From Microstegium vimineum (Eukaryota > Streptophyta > Magnoliopsida > Poales > Poaceae), in the NCBI GenBank assembly GCA_022036555.1, contig CM039120.1, forward strand, positions 20,538,350 through 20,602,349: 64,000 nt of DNA, given 5' to 3'. Both the position numbers and the translations under genes were made by a program. Below the pieces are notes generated by a model. The model was not told the DNA's origin. It ran no database searches and was given only the letters and a program-made list of their open reading frames with translations. Positions within the stretch are counted from its first letter, which is position 1; each line of letters begins with the position of its first letter. Shown piece by piece: positions 45,907-57,500 of this stretch.

Positions 45907-46966
45907 CTCAAAGCCCTAGTTTGGTTTTGAGTAATTGATTAAACCTTTAGGACTAATCTATTATCTCCATGTGATGATCTGAGATAGGTTGGTACACATT
46001 CAGTGATGGAGCCAAGTGATCATGGTGATAGATGGTGAAGGTCCCATTTGAAGGATCAAGTGCTCCAACTTGAAAAGAAGAAAGAGAAAAATTAAAAAAA
46101 TCAAGGCAAAGGTATAACTTGATAGGGTCTTTTTGTTTTGTTACTCAATACACTATATAGGATGTGAGTGTGTTTAAAATTTGTAGCCATACTATTAAGA
46201 GGGGAGAAATCTTAGTGATTTGGTTATCAAATTGCACTAGGTGATGTAACTAGTTGCATATATATTAGACCTAGTGAGCTAACTTAACACCCTTGAAAAG
46301 ACTTGTGAGAAAATGCTAACACATATGTATAAAGATGATACACATTATGTTTAGCACTTGTGAGAAAGGGTGACGAGATTGGAGAATAAACGGGGTTCAT
46401 TATGAATGACCCAATGTTGGTCCTCGAGGGACCAGACGTGTCCGATGATTAACCCTAGGCTCAGGAAGTTCACTAAGTGTGTATCGGACGCTGAGTGAGT
46501 CTAGTCAATGTTGACCAGACGTGTATGCTCACCAAAAGTTGTCAGTGGAACCTTATTGAAACGACTGGACTCTGTGAACAAGAATCGACTAGACGCGATG
46601 GTCTCACTATTCACATGTCCGATCAATGTGACGTGGGGAGATAAAAAGAAATAGGAGTGGAGACGCTGATCGAAGTCCAATCACCAAGGACCGGACCCGT
46701 TCGATCATTGAAAACAATTCTAGAATCTCTCTAGAAACGAGCAGACAATAGGGTTAGCATGTCTAGTCAGTTGCGTCAGTGCGTCTGGTGCAATAAAATG
46801 GAGTTTTCTGCATGTGATAGTCGTTGGGATCTAACAAGCACATTTGAATGGCCTTGACATGTGGCAATCATCCATGCACGAACGTGTCTGGTGCTATGGA
46901 TAGTCACGTCTAGTCACCCCGAGTTTTGTAGGGTAAAGGGGCCAACGATTTAAGCATGGTTGTTGG
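45907..46966 (+). repeat. Sirevirus-type LTR C2, left part
   Basis: It begins near tttggttttgagtaattgat, as in LTR C1 (19920), and is alignable for the first 200 bp. The interior has gaccagacgtg / gtctggtc-type repeats. It is interrupted by element B; the right part is 51940-52350. Confidence 0.7.
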
Positions 46967-48431
46967 TTACCTAGCGGGAACCCTATGGTAGTAGATTGTG
47001 TTTTCGGGGTCCCCTATCCCTCCTTATTGTAGGAATACGAGGTTGCTACGCTAGCCGGAAAACAAAACTTTTCGACCTCATAAACCAGGATCTACTGCTA
47101 GTTACAGGTTACGGGATTACCACTAGACGCGCAGGTGCAGCGGAAGACGACTTGATGTAGTCGTGCGCGTCGCAGCAGGCAGTGCAGTTGCGTGGTCGTC
47201 CGTCTCAACGTCCCCTTCGCGCGGTTCGTCCTTGTGCTCCAGATGCAGCACCTCCGAGGAATCCCACACGTGCAGGGAGGAAGCGTTGCGCCTCCGGACT
47301 GTTAGGTCCGCGAGGAGCAAAAAGGCGCGAGTGTGGGGAGGCGACGGCGGCTGCCAAAAGGCGTGGATCAATCTCGCCCCGCGCCCACCCCTTGCTTATA
47401 TAGGCGTCCTGACAAGCTCCCACGATGGAGGCCCATTAGTAACCCTAAACCTAGTCTAATTCGGGTCAACCCGAATTAGGCTTCCAGCCCTTTAAGCGTG
47501 CGACCCTATGGGCTCACGCATACATAGACATGGCCCAAGTACTCTTACTCGACCAATAGTTGATAGCGGCCTCTAGCAAGGCGTGTCAACTCCTATGCAT
47601 ACGCTATGATCATATCAGACGAACCACTATGACCATGTACAAGTTATTCCCTTCACCACTCGATATATGATTCAACTCGTGGGTTAACACTTAACCCAAG
47701 CATGGCCATGCATTTGTTGATCCAATCACATGAGTGATCCAGTGATATCTTTCTCACGAAGAGAGGGGCAAATTCCATCTTGATTGTCTATGTCTCATAG
47801 CATGTTTCCCGACCACCCAAGGACCACCTTTATAACTACCCAATAACGGAGTGGCGTTTGATAGTCTCTAAGTAGATCGTTTCACATCTTGAGTACATAC
47901 CACAATCTCAGGTCTAAGGACATAACGTACATGACATGAATAGAGACTTTCTCTTGTTGGGTCAGTCCAGCCTACATGTCTCACATGTGCCCACATTATT
48001 AGTTTGACATCTCCATGTCTATGACTTGTGAAACATAGCCATCAACTAATACATGTGCTGGTCTAATATTCAAGTGTGTTCTTACAAGAATGCCGACCAG
48101 GGACAACTTTTAGAATAATCATTCAAGTAATTGAGTTCCACAAACAATTCACATAATCGTCAATCAATACTAGTTGTCTATAATGGATATTCAAAGAACA
48201 CTTTATTAATCATGGATACAATCGGAATATAATCATCTACATGATTAGCTCTAGGGCATATTCCCAACACTTATATATGCCGAAGGGACATGATTACAAG
48301 TAAAGTAGCCAATATGGTACTATTCGTACGGTGCACGTCGTGTGCTGGACGTCTACGTCAAATGGGCTGGGCCATCTTCTGGTTGGTAGGCCTAAGGTCC
48401 CTGGGGATATGCCGAGGTAATATCCACAACA
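46967..48431 (-). repeat. 3' LTR of element B, internally deleted and split by a solo LTR
   Basis: It contains ggtagtagattg joined directly to tgttttcggggtcccct, whereas the other LTR has about 165 bp between two agattgt copies; the loss between short direct repeats explains this. Positions 47028-48269 are an inserted solo LTR. It ends tccacaaca at 48431 and is followed by a purine tract. Confidence 0.7.
47028..48269 (-). repeat. Solo LTR of a Ty1/copia element (Angela/BARE-like start), 1242 bp
   Basis: On the minus strand it starts TGTTGGGAATATGCCCTAGAG, the well-known beginning of Angela/BARE-type copia LTRs of grasses. It ends in ATTCCTACA. The duplication cttat (47023-47027, 48270-48274) is exact and lies in the LTR of B. 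No internal region is present. Confidence 0.9.
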
Positions 48432-49084
48432 AGTCTCCGAGCACGTTGCATTCTTCTGGCGAGCCCGCGGCGTCATCCTTGGAGGCGTTCGGCTGGTCGC
48501 CTTCTTGCGAAGTCATCGTTGCAAAGGCCCGAACAAGTCGTCTGGTCGAGGCACTGCATAGATAGTCCTCCCGACCAGGCTAGACTGGTCGAGAGCGTCG
48601 TAGCTTGATGGGTGAGCAGGTCGCGGCTGCTTGTCGGGAGAATGTGATGTGCTGAAGAAGAAAAACTTTTGAAAAGTCCTTTCCTGGTGAAGTGTACCCA
48701 CTTAGGCTCTGCAAAAACAACATAGCAACAACAGAGCTTGTCGAGAAGCAAATCAGTACATTCACCGCAAGGTGAAGTGTACCCACTTAGTCCCTGAGCT
48801 TGGTAATAGGTGAAGTATGCACGTGGTGCCAAGCTTTATAAAATATAAAGAATGCGTAAAACTTGTAGCCAGAGACTGAAACATTAGTTTTGTAAAAAAT
48901 GACTATGAATACCCATAGTCCCCGAGCCTGATGCAAGGAGCGCGACTGTTCTTGTATCAGGATCATACCGTTCTATATTGTTCGCAGTCCCCGAGTTTCA
49001 GTCCCCACGTACTTGCCGTTGTATGTCGCCTTACGTGTGTCGTGGTCGCAGTCCCCGAGCCTGGTCGGGAAGTGGTGACCAGGT
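48432..49084 (-). other. 3' untranslated region of element B
   Basis: No gene. It is homologous to 2397-3080 of element A, with repeated AGTCCCCGAG-type purine tracts (near 48432, 48788, 48918, 48986, 49050) and two gtgtacccacttag blocks (about 48696 and 48777). Confidence 0.6.
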
Positions 49085-49565
49085 ACCTGAGTCGTAGCGG
49101 TGAGTCCGCGACAAGTTGACGATGAGGAGTGACGAGGTCGGCATGAACCGTGACGAGGAGCGATGAGGTCGTCGTGAGCTGTGAGCCCTCAACGAGTTGA
49201 CGACGAGGAGCGATGAGGTCGTCGTGAGCTGTGAGCCCGTGGCGAGTTGACGACAAGGAGCGACGAGGCCGTCGTGAGCCGTGAGCCTGCGACGAGTTGA
49301 TGACTAGGGCAGTCCCCGAGACTGTAGATGACGATGAGGAGCGACGAGGTCGTCGTGAGCCGTGAGCTCGCGGTGAGTTGACGACGAGGGCAATCCCCGA
49401 GACTGTAGTTGATGACGAGGAGCGACAAGCCCGTCATGAGCCGTGAGCCCACAACGAGTTGACAACAAGGCCAGCCCCCGAGACTGTAGTTGATGACAAG
49501 GAGCGACAAGGTCATCGTGAGCCGTGAGCCCACGACGAGTTGTCGACGAGGGCAGTCCCCGAGAG
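49085..49565 (+). repeat. Minisatellite array 1 in element B
   Basis: A roughly 52-bp unit (gacgaggagcgacgaggtcg / tcgtgagccgtgagcccgcg, ending acgagttgac) is followed by longer units of about 88 bp. The longer units add a gggcagtccccgagactgta segment, itself the family purine tract. I see three short and three to four long units. Confidence 0.7.
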
Positions 49566-49581
49566 TGTAATGTGTGACGAG

Positions 49582-49662
49582 GACATGAGTCGTTTGGAGG
49601 CGGAGGCAGGCATGACTGTTGAAGACCTTCATTCAGACATGGAGTTTTTTGCTACGGGGTAG
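49582..49662 (+). pseudogene. C-terminal remnant of the antisense gene in element B
   Basis: 27 codons ending SDMEFFATG and TAG match the tail of the element A gene (LRDMEFFATR, stop at 5626). RLEAEAG corresponds to RLEEEAD upstream. All earlier coding has been lost. Confidence 0.7.
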
Positions 49663-50277
49663 CCGTCATTTTTATATAAAATACAAGATGTATGTGGACC
49701 TGTAAGTGAAATGTATCAAAGCTTTATTTATCGAGGCGGTGAGCTTTTATTTCACTTATATGTCCTCTCGTGCCCGTTGAGTTGTGAGCTGTAGCGATGA
49801 ATCGTTCGTCCTTGGGTCTCCTATGGTCTAGATCAGGGTTTGGGAGCCTCTGCACGCGTAGGAGCCATAGGGACTCTAAGGGGCTCGATCTTGACAACCC
49901 GCGATGCAGAGGGCGAGCAGCTCATGCACACTTAGGGAGATTCTAGGGACATGGCCCTTTTCTGAGAGGCTCAATCGTGGCGTGACCAGGGCCTGTTGAG
50001 ACCATTCTCACAGACGTTGGGCGAAAAGTCATGTTGCATGTAGAGTCGTCGACCGTACCGTGGTCGTGTACAGATTTTGGGCACATAGCCTCATTGCTCC
50101 CGACCGGAGTGATATCTCTCGGCTTCTAGAGAAATACCACTGGGGAGGCATGTCGATGTGGTCATAGCATATAGGGTAGCTACTTCTATGCGCTATGGTT
50201 CATCGGCAGGACAGCTTCGGGTGCTTTCTGGTTATGGCCAGGTTGTTTGGCGAGAACGCCTTTGAGCATTTTGGAGA
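49663..50277 (-). other. Spacer of element B, homologous to 5627-6240
   Basis: It shares long blocks with element A's spacer, including the aggcggtgagcttttatt and cgtggcgtgaccagggcc stretches. No gene seen. Confidence 0.6.
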
Positions 50278-50425
50278 GGTCGTCGAACGCTGTGAGAGCG
50301 TTTTGGAGAGGTTGCCGAACACCATAGGAGTTTTGAAGAGGTCATCGAATGCTGTGAGAATTTTGTAGTGGTCACCGAACGCCGTAGGCGTTTTGTAGAG
50401 GTCGCCGAATATTATGACGAGTTTG
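50278..50425 (+). repeat. Minisatellite array 2 in element B (about 30-32 bp unit)
   Basis: About five copies of gtcgtcgaacgctgtgag followed by gcgttttggagag. Element A has a single related stretch at 6238-6310, so this is an expansion specific to B. Confidence 0.6.
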
Positions 50426-50589
50426 TGACGAGGGATGTCGACGAGGGTCGTGGTGTGTCGTTGACGAGGGATGACGAGGGACGAGGCGTTTTGTCGACGA
50501 GGCCGGCTGCGGGGCGAACCATGGCAACGAGGGACGATGAAGTCATCGGCGAGGCGAGTCATGGCGACGAGGTCGGCGATGAAGAACAA

Positions 50590-51465
50590 CGAAGGTCATC
50601 GATGGGATGGCGGTGAGGAACGACGAGGTCCACCGATGTGATCGACAGCGAGAAGCGACGAGGTCGGCGGCGAAGAACGACGAGGGCTGCTGATGGGATC
50701 GACGGCGAGGAGCGACGATGGCCACTGGCGGGATCGACGGTGAGGAGCGACGAGGGTCTTCGACGGGATAGACAGCGAGGAGCCACGAGGACCACCGGCG
50801 AGGTCGACGGCGAGGAGCGACAAGGGGTCGCCGATGTGGTCGGCGGCGAAGAACGACGAGGTCCGCCAATGGGATCAACGGCGAGGGGTGACGAGGTCGA
50901 TGGTGAGGAGCGGCGAGGGGCCGCCGACGTTGTTGGCGGCGAAGAACGGCGAGGGCCACCGACAGGATCGACGGCGAGGGGTGACGAGGGCCGCCGACGG
51001 GATCGATGAGGATGAGCGACGAGGACCACCGGCGAGGTCAACGGCGAGGAGAAACGAGGGGCCGCCGATGGGATCGATGGCGAGGGGATACCCGGGCCGC
51101 CGACGAGGTCGACAGTGAGGAGCAACGAGGGGCCGCCAACATGGTCGACGGCGAAGAACGACGAGGGCCTCCGATGGGATCGACGGCGAGGAGTGACGAG
51201 GGGACGTAGACGTGGTCGGCGGTGCAGGATGACGAGGGCCGCCGACGGGATAGATGGCGAGGGGCGATGAGGTCCGCCGATCGGATCGACGGCGAAGATC
51301 GATGAGGGCCACCGATGAGATCGACGGCGAGGGGTGACGAGAGCCGCCGATGGGATCGATGGAGAGGAGTGACGAGGGGCCGCCGACGTGGTCGGCGACG
51401 AAGAACAACGAGGGCCACCAACGGGATTGACAACGAGGGGCGACAAGGGACGTTGACAGGGAAGA
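50590..51465 (+). repeat. Minisatellite array 3 in element B (about 36 bp unit, about 24 copies)
   Basis: The unit is close to gacggcgaggagcgacgagg followed by gccgccgatgggatc. The period is near 36 bp, divisible by three, so several frames stay open for hundreds of codons on both strands (for example 51524-50559 minus). These frames are by-products of repetition and GC content. Confidence 0.75.
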
Positions 51466-51504
51466 TGATCGCTTAACGAGCTATGACGTCGTTGCATACA
51501 TACA

Positions 51505-51523
51505 CCCCCTACTTGGCGCGCCA
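51505..51523 (-). promoter_or_regulatory. Primer-binding site of element B
   Basis: The minus strand reads TGGCGCGCCAAGTAGGGGG, beginning 2 bp inside the LTR. It is related to the F site. Confidence 0.7.
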
Positions 51524-51525
51524 AC

Positions 51526-51939
51526 TGTCGACGAAATATGCATCGTAGTCTACCTGGGGGGTACCCTACGGTAGTAGATTGTAGGCGGAGGTATGGCGAT
51601 GGCTATCAAGCATAACACGGAGAGCATAGACACGACGATTTAGGCAGGCTTAGGTCGGCAAATCGCTGTAATACCCTACGTACCGTGTTTTGGTGTCTAG
51701 ATTGATATGAGAGTTAATTTACACAAGGTGTAGGTTTGATCTAAGAGATTGTGTTTTGGGGGGTCCCCTGTCCCTCCTTATATATGTCGAAGGGACAGGA
51801 TTACAAGTAAAGTAGCCAATATGGTACTATTCGTATGGTGCACATCGTGTGCTGCACTCTACGTCTTGTGGGCTAGGTGATCTTCTGGTCGGTAGGCCCA
51901 TAAGGTCCCTAGGGATATGCCAAGGTAATATCCCCAACA
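51526..51939 (-). repeat. 5' LTR of element B (414 bp)
   Basis: Plus strand TGTCGACGAAATATGCATCG to TCCCCAACA. It matches LTR A (1899-2396). TATA-like box at 51778-51785. Confidence 0.85.
51778..51785 (-). promoter_or_regulatory. TATA box in 5' LTR of B
   Basis: TATATAAG-type box on the minus strand. Confidence 0.5.
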
Positions 51940-52350
51940 ATCCCCTAGAGCTAAGATACTCCACACTCACCACTTCTAGGTGATTGTTGATTATTCTAGT
52001 GAGTTGAAAGAGCAAGCTAGTGCATTTGCGTTATGTTGGCTCATCTAGTGGCACTTGGGCTTGCATTGTCGTGGTTGCTCTTATTATTCTTGGAGTTTGT
52101 CAACTCCTAGATGGCTTGGAGCAGCGTGAATCGTTGAGCGGATGTTGGTGATTATCTTCGGCTTTGATCGATGGATTATGAGGGGTTCTCGAGCCTTCCT
52201 CATGTGAGTTCATGAAAGACATCTTTAGTGGATTTCTCATAGCTTGTGAATCCCCATTTTATGTAGATTGTGTGGCACGTGGTTGCAGGTTAGGCTTGTC
52301 AAGCCTATTAGTGTGTGAATCACTAAGTGAGTGTACTACAACGATGTAAT
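51940..52350 (+). repeat. Sirevirus-type LTR C2, right part
   Basis: It resumes with sequence alignable to LTR C1 at 21060-21400 (tagtggcacttgg, attattcttggag, gattgtgtggcac blocks). It breaks off near 52350, before the expected CA end. Confidence 0.7.
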
Positions 52351-52623
52351 AACTGCAATACAAACTGGCTAGATGAGGAATCTAAGTGCTCATCGAAGAT
52401 CGATGATCCCCACTCTCTAATCTCACTTCTCTAACTTGAATCTAGAAAAGATTGAAGTCTAGGAGCAAAGAGGGAGAGAGAGAGAAGGGTAAGCCAAATG
52501 CTTGAGAGCCTTTTCATAGATAGGGAGACAAAATAATGTGGACCCTCGCCATCTCAAGTGAAGGGATGAGCAGCTCTACATGAGCTACCAGTACTATTAT
52601 TGGGACACCACCGGTACTACCGG

Positions 52624-53601
52624 CACTACTACATAAATGATTTTGCATAGCACTTGGGTTTTATTAACCATGGTGGTTAAACACATAAACCGCCACGGTT
52701 AATGCTTGGATTAACCATGGCGGTCATTTTTTATTAACCGAGGCGGTTAAAACAACCGCCACGCAAAATCCATTTACGGAGGCGGTTGTCTTATAAAGCC
52801 CGTCTCGGTTAAAATGAGCCCACTAGGAAGCCCATTAGGCCCAGAAAACATGTGACGCTATATATACGGCGCAAAACCCTAGCTTTCCTATCACTTTCTC
52901 CCTCTCCCACCCCCACCCAGTGGCGGCCCTCACCTGCACACGGCTCCCCTCCTGCACCCGCGGCGCGCGCGGGTCGCGCGGCTCCCCTCCCCATCCTGGT
53001 GGCGCGTACGGGTCCCCTCCTCCTCACAGCGGCGGGGCGGCTCCTCTCCCCCAACCGGCGGCGGCGCGAGCGGCCCGAGGCGGTGCGGGCCAGCGGCGGT
53101 GGATCTGGCCCCTCCCACTCCTCCACGGCCCCCTCCTCCCGGCGGCGGGGCGGCTCCCCTCCCCCAACCGGCGGCGGTGCGAGCGGCCCGAGGCGGCGCG
53201 GGGCCGGCAGCGGCGGATCCGACCCCACCCCTTCCTCCATGACCCCTCTCTCTCTCCCTCCGAGGCAGGGGTGCTCCTCCACGGCCCTCTCCCTCTCCCT
53301 CCGAGAAAGGGGCGGCGCGCGACCGCGCGGGCCGCGCTTGGCCGGGACGGGGGACGGCGCGGCCAGCAGCGGCGGTGCGGCTCCCTTCCGGCAGTGGTGG
53401 TGTGGCCCAGATCCAGAACGGCATCGGCGGCTTGGCCCAGATCCAGCCATAACCGGGTCTAGATCTGGGATTTTTTTATTTTTTTATTCCATTAACCGTG
53501 GCGGTTAACTTCCAACCGCCACGGTTAATGCCCTATTAACCGTGACCATTGATCTGTGGCGGTTGGAATAACCGCCACGGTTAATCAATTCTGTAGTAGT
53601 G
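52624..53601. mobile_element. Non-autonomous CACTA (En/Spm) element, 978 bp
   Basis: Terminal inverted repeats CACTACTACA (52624-52633) and TGTAGTAGTG (53592-53601) are flanked by the 3-bp duplication cgg (52621-52623, 53602-53604). Subterminal regions repeat aaccgccacggttaa in both orientations, including a 16-bp perfect hairpin (53491-53506 with 53514-53529) and a 9-bp one near 53557-53579. The interior 52880-53440 is very GC-rich and holds a tandem duplication of period about 113 bp (53031 and 53144). No transposase. Confidence 0.92.
52856..52890 (+). promoter_or_regulatory. Promoter-like block inside the small CACTA element
   Basis: ctatatatacgg (TATA) is followed 15 bp later by aaaccctag (telo-box) and a pyrimidine-rich stretch, the arrangement common at the 5' end of plant genes for translation proteins. 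It may be a captured gene start. A following reading frame is open but Pro/Gly/Arg-rich and unconvincing. Confidence 0.4.
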
Positions 53602-54557
53602 CGGTCCCTGTTTTTCAACCGTTGGAGCGAGCCAATAGACACGTAGAAGTTTTGTGGATAATAAGCCTACTGGTACTATCGGTCAGCATCGGTACTACCG
53701 GTATATAGGACCGGTACTACCGCTACTTCAAAACCTACGAACATAAATATGACTCGAGAAGAGCGGAGATTTGACATATTGGTACTACTGGAGTTACATC
53801 GGCACTACTGGTCTAATACCACCGGTATTATCGGTCCACTCTAGCAAGAAAGGCACCTCTCTAAGTTCCCATGAGTGCAAGATGTCTCTCAAGTGCATAT
53901 AAACTATTGACATGAGCCCTCTCATCCACATCTTTCTAGTCTACTTTGCATCCCTCTTGATAGTATGACCATCTATCCTAAACCAGTCATAAACTTCTCT
54001 ACACTCTTATGATCAGTGAAATGAAATTGCCCTAGGTTATACCTTTGCCTTTCACATTCCATTCATTATCCTTCTCTAATGTGGATGAAACACATGCACT
54101 AACATATCACAAATAATATGATCCACTTCATATCACCATGTGATGTTTTGGTTCATCGATCTTGACTTCACTTTCCCTTCACCGTTGCCTTCTTCCATCG
54201 GTGCCAAGTCTTGCTCAAGCCTTCTACCACGGGGTCAAACGCTTCAAGGCCTATGACTTTCCCTTCATGCATTTAATTGGTCCATCAATCCAAGTCATGC
54301 CTTGATCTTCTCCACCTTGTTACATGACTCCATGTCATGTATCATATGCAATGAGATCCTTCATCATCAAGTTGAGCACCATCAATATGTACAAGTCATT
54401 TCTCTACAATGACTTTATTGGTTGCTCACACTTGTGTACCTATGGACTAAATCACCTATGTATCTCACATCAAACACATATTAGTTCGCCTAGGTTGTCA
54501 CTCAATTACCAAAACCAAACAAGGATTTTCAATAGAAAGTGTGGATAGCGAAATTGA

Positions 54558-57500
54558 TGTAACACCCGGTTTTCCGAAGAATACCGAATGATAACCATAT
54601 GTGTGCCCAGGATGTCCACACGCCACATATAGCAACAAAATGGGGATTATCAAAGACAATGCTTTATTATATATTGAAACATAGTTACAAAAAGACTTAC
54701 ATCTATATCAAAGCATCGCGGAAACTATTCTTAGACTTCTGTCTTTGGGCCTCCATACTCCACATGGACGGTTGACTGGGAGAAAACTCGCCTAGCTCTC
54801 TTGGAACTCCAAAAGAAACTCTTCACTTGAAACATCATCTGGTACCCATCTGGGATTTTTATACAAAGGTGATGACAACAAGCGTCAGCTCACCATGCTC
54901 AGCAAGTATAACTATGGGGATGCAAACTCAAAAGGCTGACACGGGCTTTAAGCGATAAGCAATTTTAGTTGGTCAAGTTTTATTAAGTACATAAGATATA
55001 AAAACATAAGTTTAACCCTTTCCCATGATTAGGCATAAGCATCAGAAATTCCTAGTTAACATCATTATTTCATCTCATCATCATCTCCATTTTATTATAA
55101 AAACAGGTAATATAATTGGAAAGATCTAGACCGCTCGTGTCCGTGAGCACGGCTATCATGATAGATTTTAGAACTCTGCAAAGTTTGTACAACTTTACCC
55201 CTGAGTCGTGTTACCCCTTTGCCCGAGATTGCAAGCCTCTTAGCTCACTACCAAGGTAAGCCGACAGGGTTCACTACGAAGCCTTACACTAGCCACTCTA
55301 ACAAGTTAGTATCCGCGAGGTTTCCACTTAGGTGAATGGGGCCCCCCTTCGAGACGACTCTCTAAAAAGACCGCAGCCTCCAAGGCACATCAAGACAGGC
55401 AAGAGAACCATCCTTAAACCGAAGCGCCCCTCTTGCACCACGAGTTGGTAACCACTAACAAGCTAGAGCAAACTAGTTTTACGACTAAGATCAGAATCAT
55501 ATGATCCTCAAGGTTGTACGGACTTCCTAGGTTGTCTGTCCCAAATACAAACCTTATGGAGAGGTACTAGAGCATATGGGAAAATAATGCATCTCCAGCC
55601 CCCTCCTAGTCAATTTTAAAAGATATCATTAACATTTGATCAAAGGTCCAACCTTCCATTATCCAAGTTCATATAGTAAAGTTGAGCATAACATATATAT
55701 ACAATAAACTTATCATGTTTAAACCCCCATAGGTATCAAGGATGTATGGTACAAGTAGTTCTAAGTATATCTCTAGGGTTTTAGTAAAATAGACACATGC
55801 ATATGTATTACAAGTGAATTGATGAGTTGCTAGGTAACAAGGAAACCATAGGGTATACTTGTCTCCAAAATCTTTCCAAACTCTTTATCTTCTCCTTCTG
55901 TTGGATCATCCTTGCATAGCTCCACTTATAACGGCGGCAAACAACTTGAACAAGCATCACATTTGAACCTAAGAACAATAAACCAAGCATTACAACAACA
56001 TACATAAAGGTTTTGAAAAGGTAGGGCTTCTACTACTAAGTATGAGCGCAAAAACACTAACCAAAACGGGAGCCACGATCAAAAGATGTGATAATTGGAA
56101 GGTACACATGGAAATGATTGGATTCAAAAGAGCAGGTGGAGTTTGGACTAGCATAAACATATCCATCAGATCAAAAAGGATTGGATATGTAAATATTTAC
56201 TTTGGAACATATCATGATCAAACAATGCACTAAGGCGGATGATAGATCGAAGGGAAACACGATTGGTGATTTGTGCATCGGTTGACCATAACCAGTGGTG
56301 GATAGCGTTGGTATGATGATTGATTGCATGGATATAAAAGAGACAAAAGGTGATACATTATTTGGGGTTGCTAGGTACTGTATGAATCATGTGGTGACAA
56401 AAGGATATGATGTTGCAACCATTGGATAGCTAGGAAACAAGATTGCAAGATTTCATTGCGCGGTTAATTGGCATGTCATGAGCAGCGACATGGTGGTGTT
56501 TATAACTAAAAAGTTGGGGTTCATATGGACAATCCAAATTTAATAGAGGTGTACAAGTATATCATATATATTGTGGTTGAATGGCTTAACCACCGTAGCG
56601 GTGAATCAATGGAAATGTGCATGTCAATAGGGATCAGCGCGGCTGCAGGACAGCAGGACGGCAAGTACAAGATATGAATATATCTCTTTCATACTTGACA
56701 CTATGGACATGAAACTTTTCAGAGTCATGTGAAAGTATATAAATGATATTGTAGCCAAAGGGTGCATCCATTGGGTCAATGGATCAATGGGAACGCCATT
56801 GCCAAAAACAGGGTGGGCTGCTGTTGGACCGCAGAGGTAGCAGAGACATCAAACACTATATCTCATCCATATTGGATTGCATAGCCAAACCAATTGGTTG
56901 GATCATGTGCAGGGATGTTATGAACATGTACATAAAAGGGCTTGGTTGTTTGGACAGTGGATTGACAGGGAACGCCAAAACAACTCAGTGCTGCAAAACT
57001 GTCCAAACAGCAGGAACAGCGGCACGGGAATGATTATATCTCGAATTCCTCAAGTCCTATGACCAAACCAATTTACAGGAGCGTGTTCAAGGATGGAAAC
57101 AACAACTCCACCAAAGTCTTTCCTCACTGGAGTCACAAAACAGCGGGGAACGTCGAATCCTTCAACAACAGCGATTCTGTCCCTGTTGACAGCAGCACCT
57201 ACAACGTGTAAACATTGCCGGGGATCAACCGAACGTCATCAAAGGAACATGAAATTCGTAGGGGAACATGAAAACAGTATGGGGAAGATGATGGAGTGTT
57301 CTTCACAATGGAGAAGGCGTGGAGGATCAAGGGGATGCGCTGCCACGGCCGGAGACGACGATTCGGTGTGGTGGAGCGCCGTTCTTGCGGTCTGAAAGAT
57401 TGGAGACACCATGGGGGAGGGGGAGGAGGTGCTGGGGTGTTCTCCCTCTGTTCTTGGCGTGGGAGAGGAAGGGGGAGGCGTGGGAAACTGAAGGGGAGGC

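Larger units (their letters stand above)
46967..51939 (-). mobile_element. Element B: decayed non-autonomous derivative of the A family
   Basis: LTRs (46967-48431 with a nested solo LTR; 51526-51939) and 3' region match element A. The interior (48432-51525) has no gag, pol or full antisense gene; it keeps only the last 27 codons of the antisense gene (49582-49662) and the spacer that follows it. The rest is three minisatellite arrays. It lies inside LTR C2. I could not confirm a target duplication because the left edge is unclear. Confidence 0.75.
52351..54552 (-). repeat. Copia-type LTR J, inverted, with a CACTA element inside
   Basis: The right end, read on the minus strand, is TTGTTTGGTTTTGGTAATTGAGTG, the same type of start as C1 and C2. 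The interior has many ccggtactaccgg-type repeats (52580-52620, 53680-53830). No coding. The left edge against C2 is not sharp. The CACTA element occupies 52624-53601. Confidence 0.55.

Noticed and set aside
46955..46975. Target duplication of element B
   Set aside because: Bases after 51939 (atccc) do not match any 5-mer at the unclear left edge, so no duplication is claimed.
49085..51465. Regular repeats resembling a CRISPR array
   Set aside because: Units are directly adjacent with no unique spacers, diverge gradually, lie between LTRs of a plant retrotransposon and have no cas genes nearby.
50559..51524. 321-codon minus-strand frame (and plus-strand frames) across the 36-bp repeat
   Set aside because: The period is divisible by three and GC-rich, so several frames on both strands stay open; no domain and no start context.
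52809..53508. Two overlapping frames of more than 210 codons on opposite strands in the small CACTA element
   Set aside because: Very GC-rich, low-complexity Pro/Arg/Gly translation in all frames, with a 113-bp tandem duplication; not convincing as protein, although a captured gene start remains possible.
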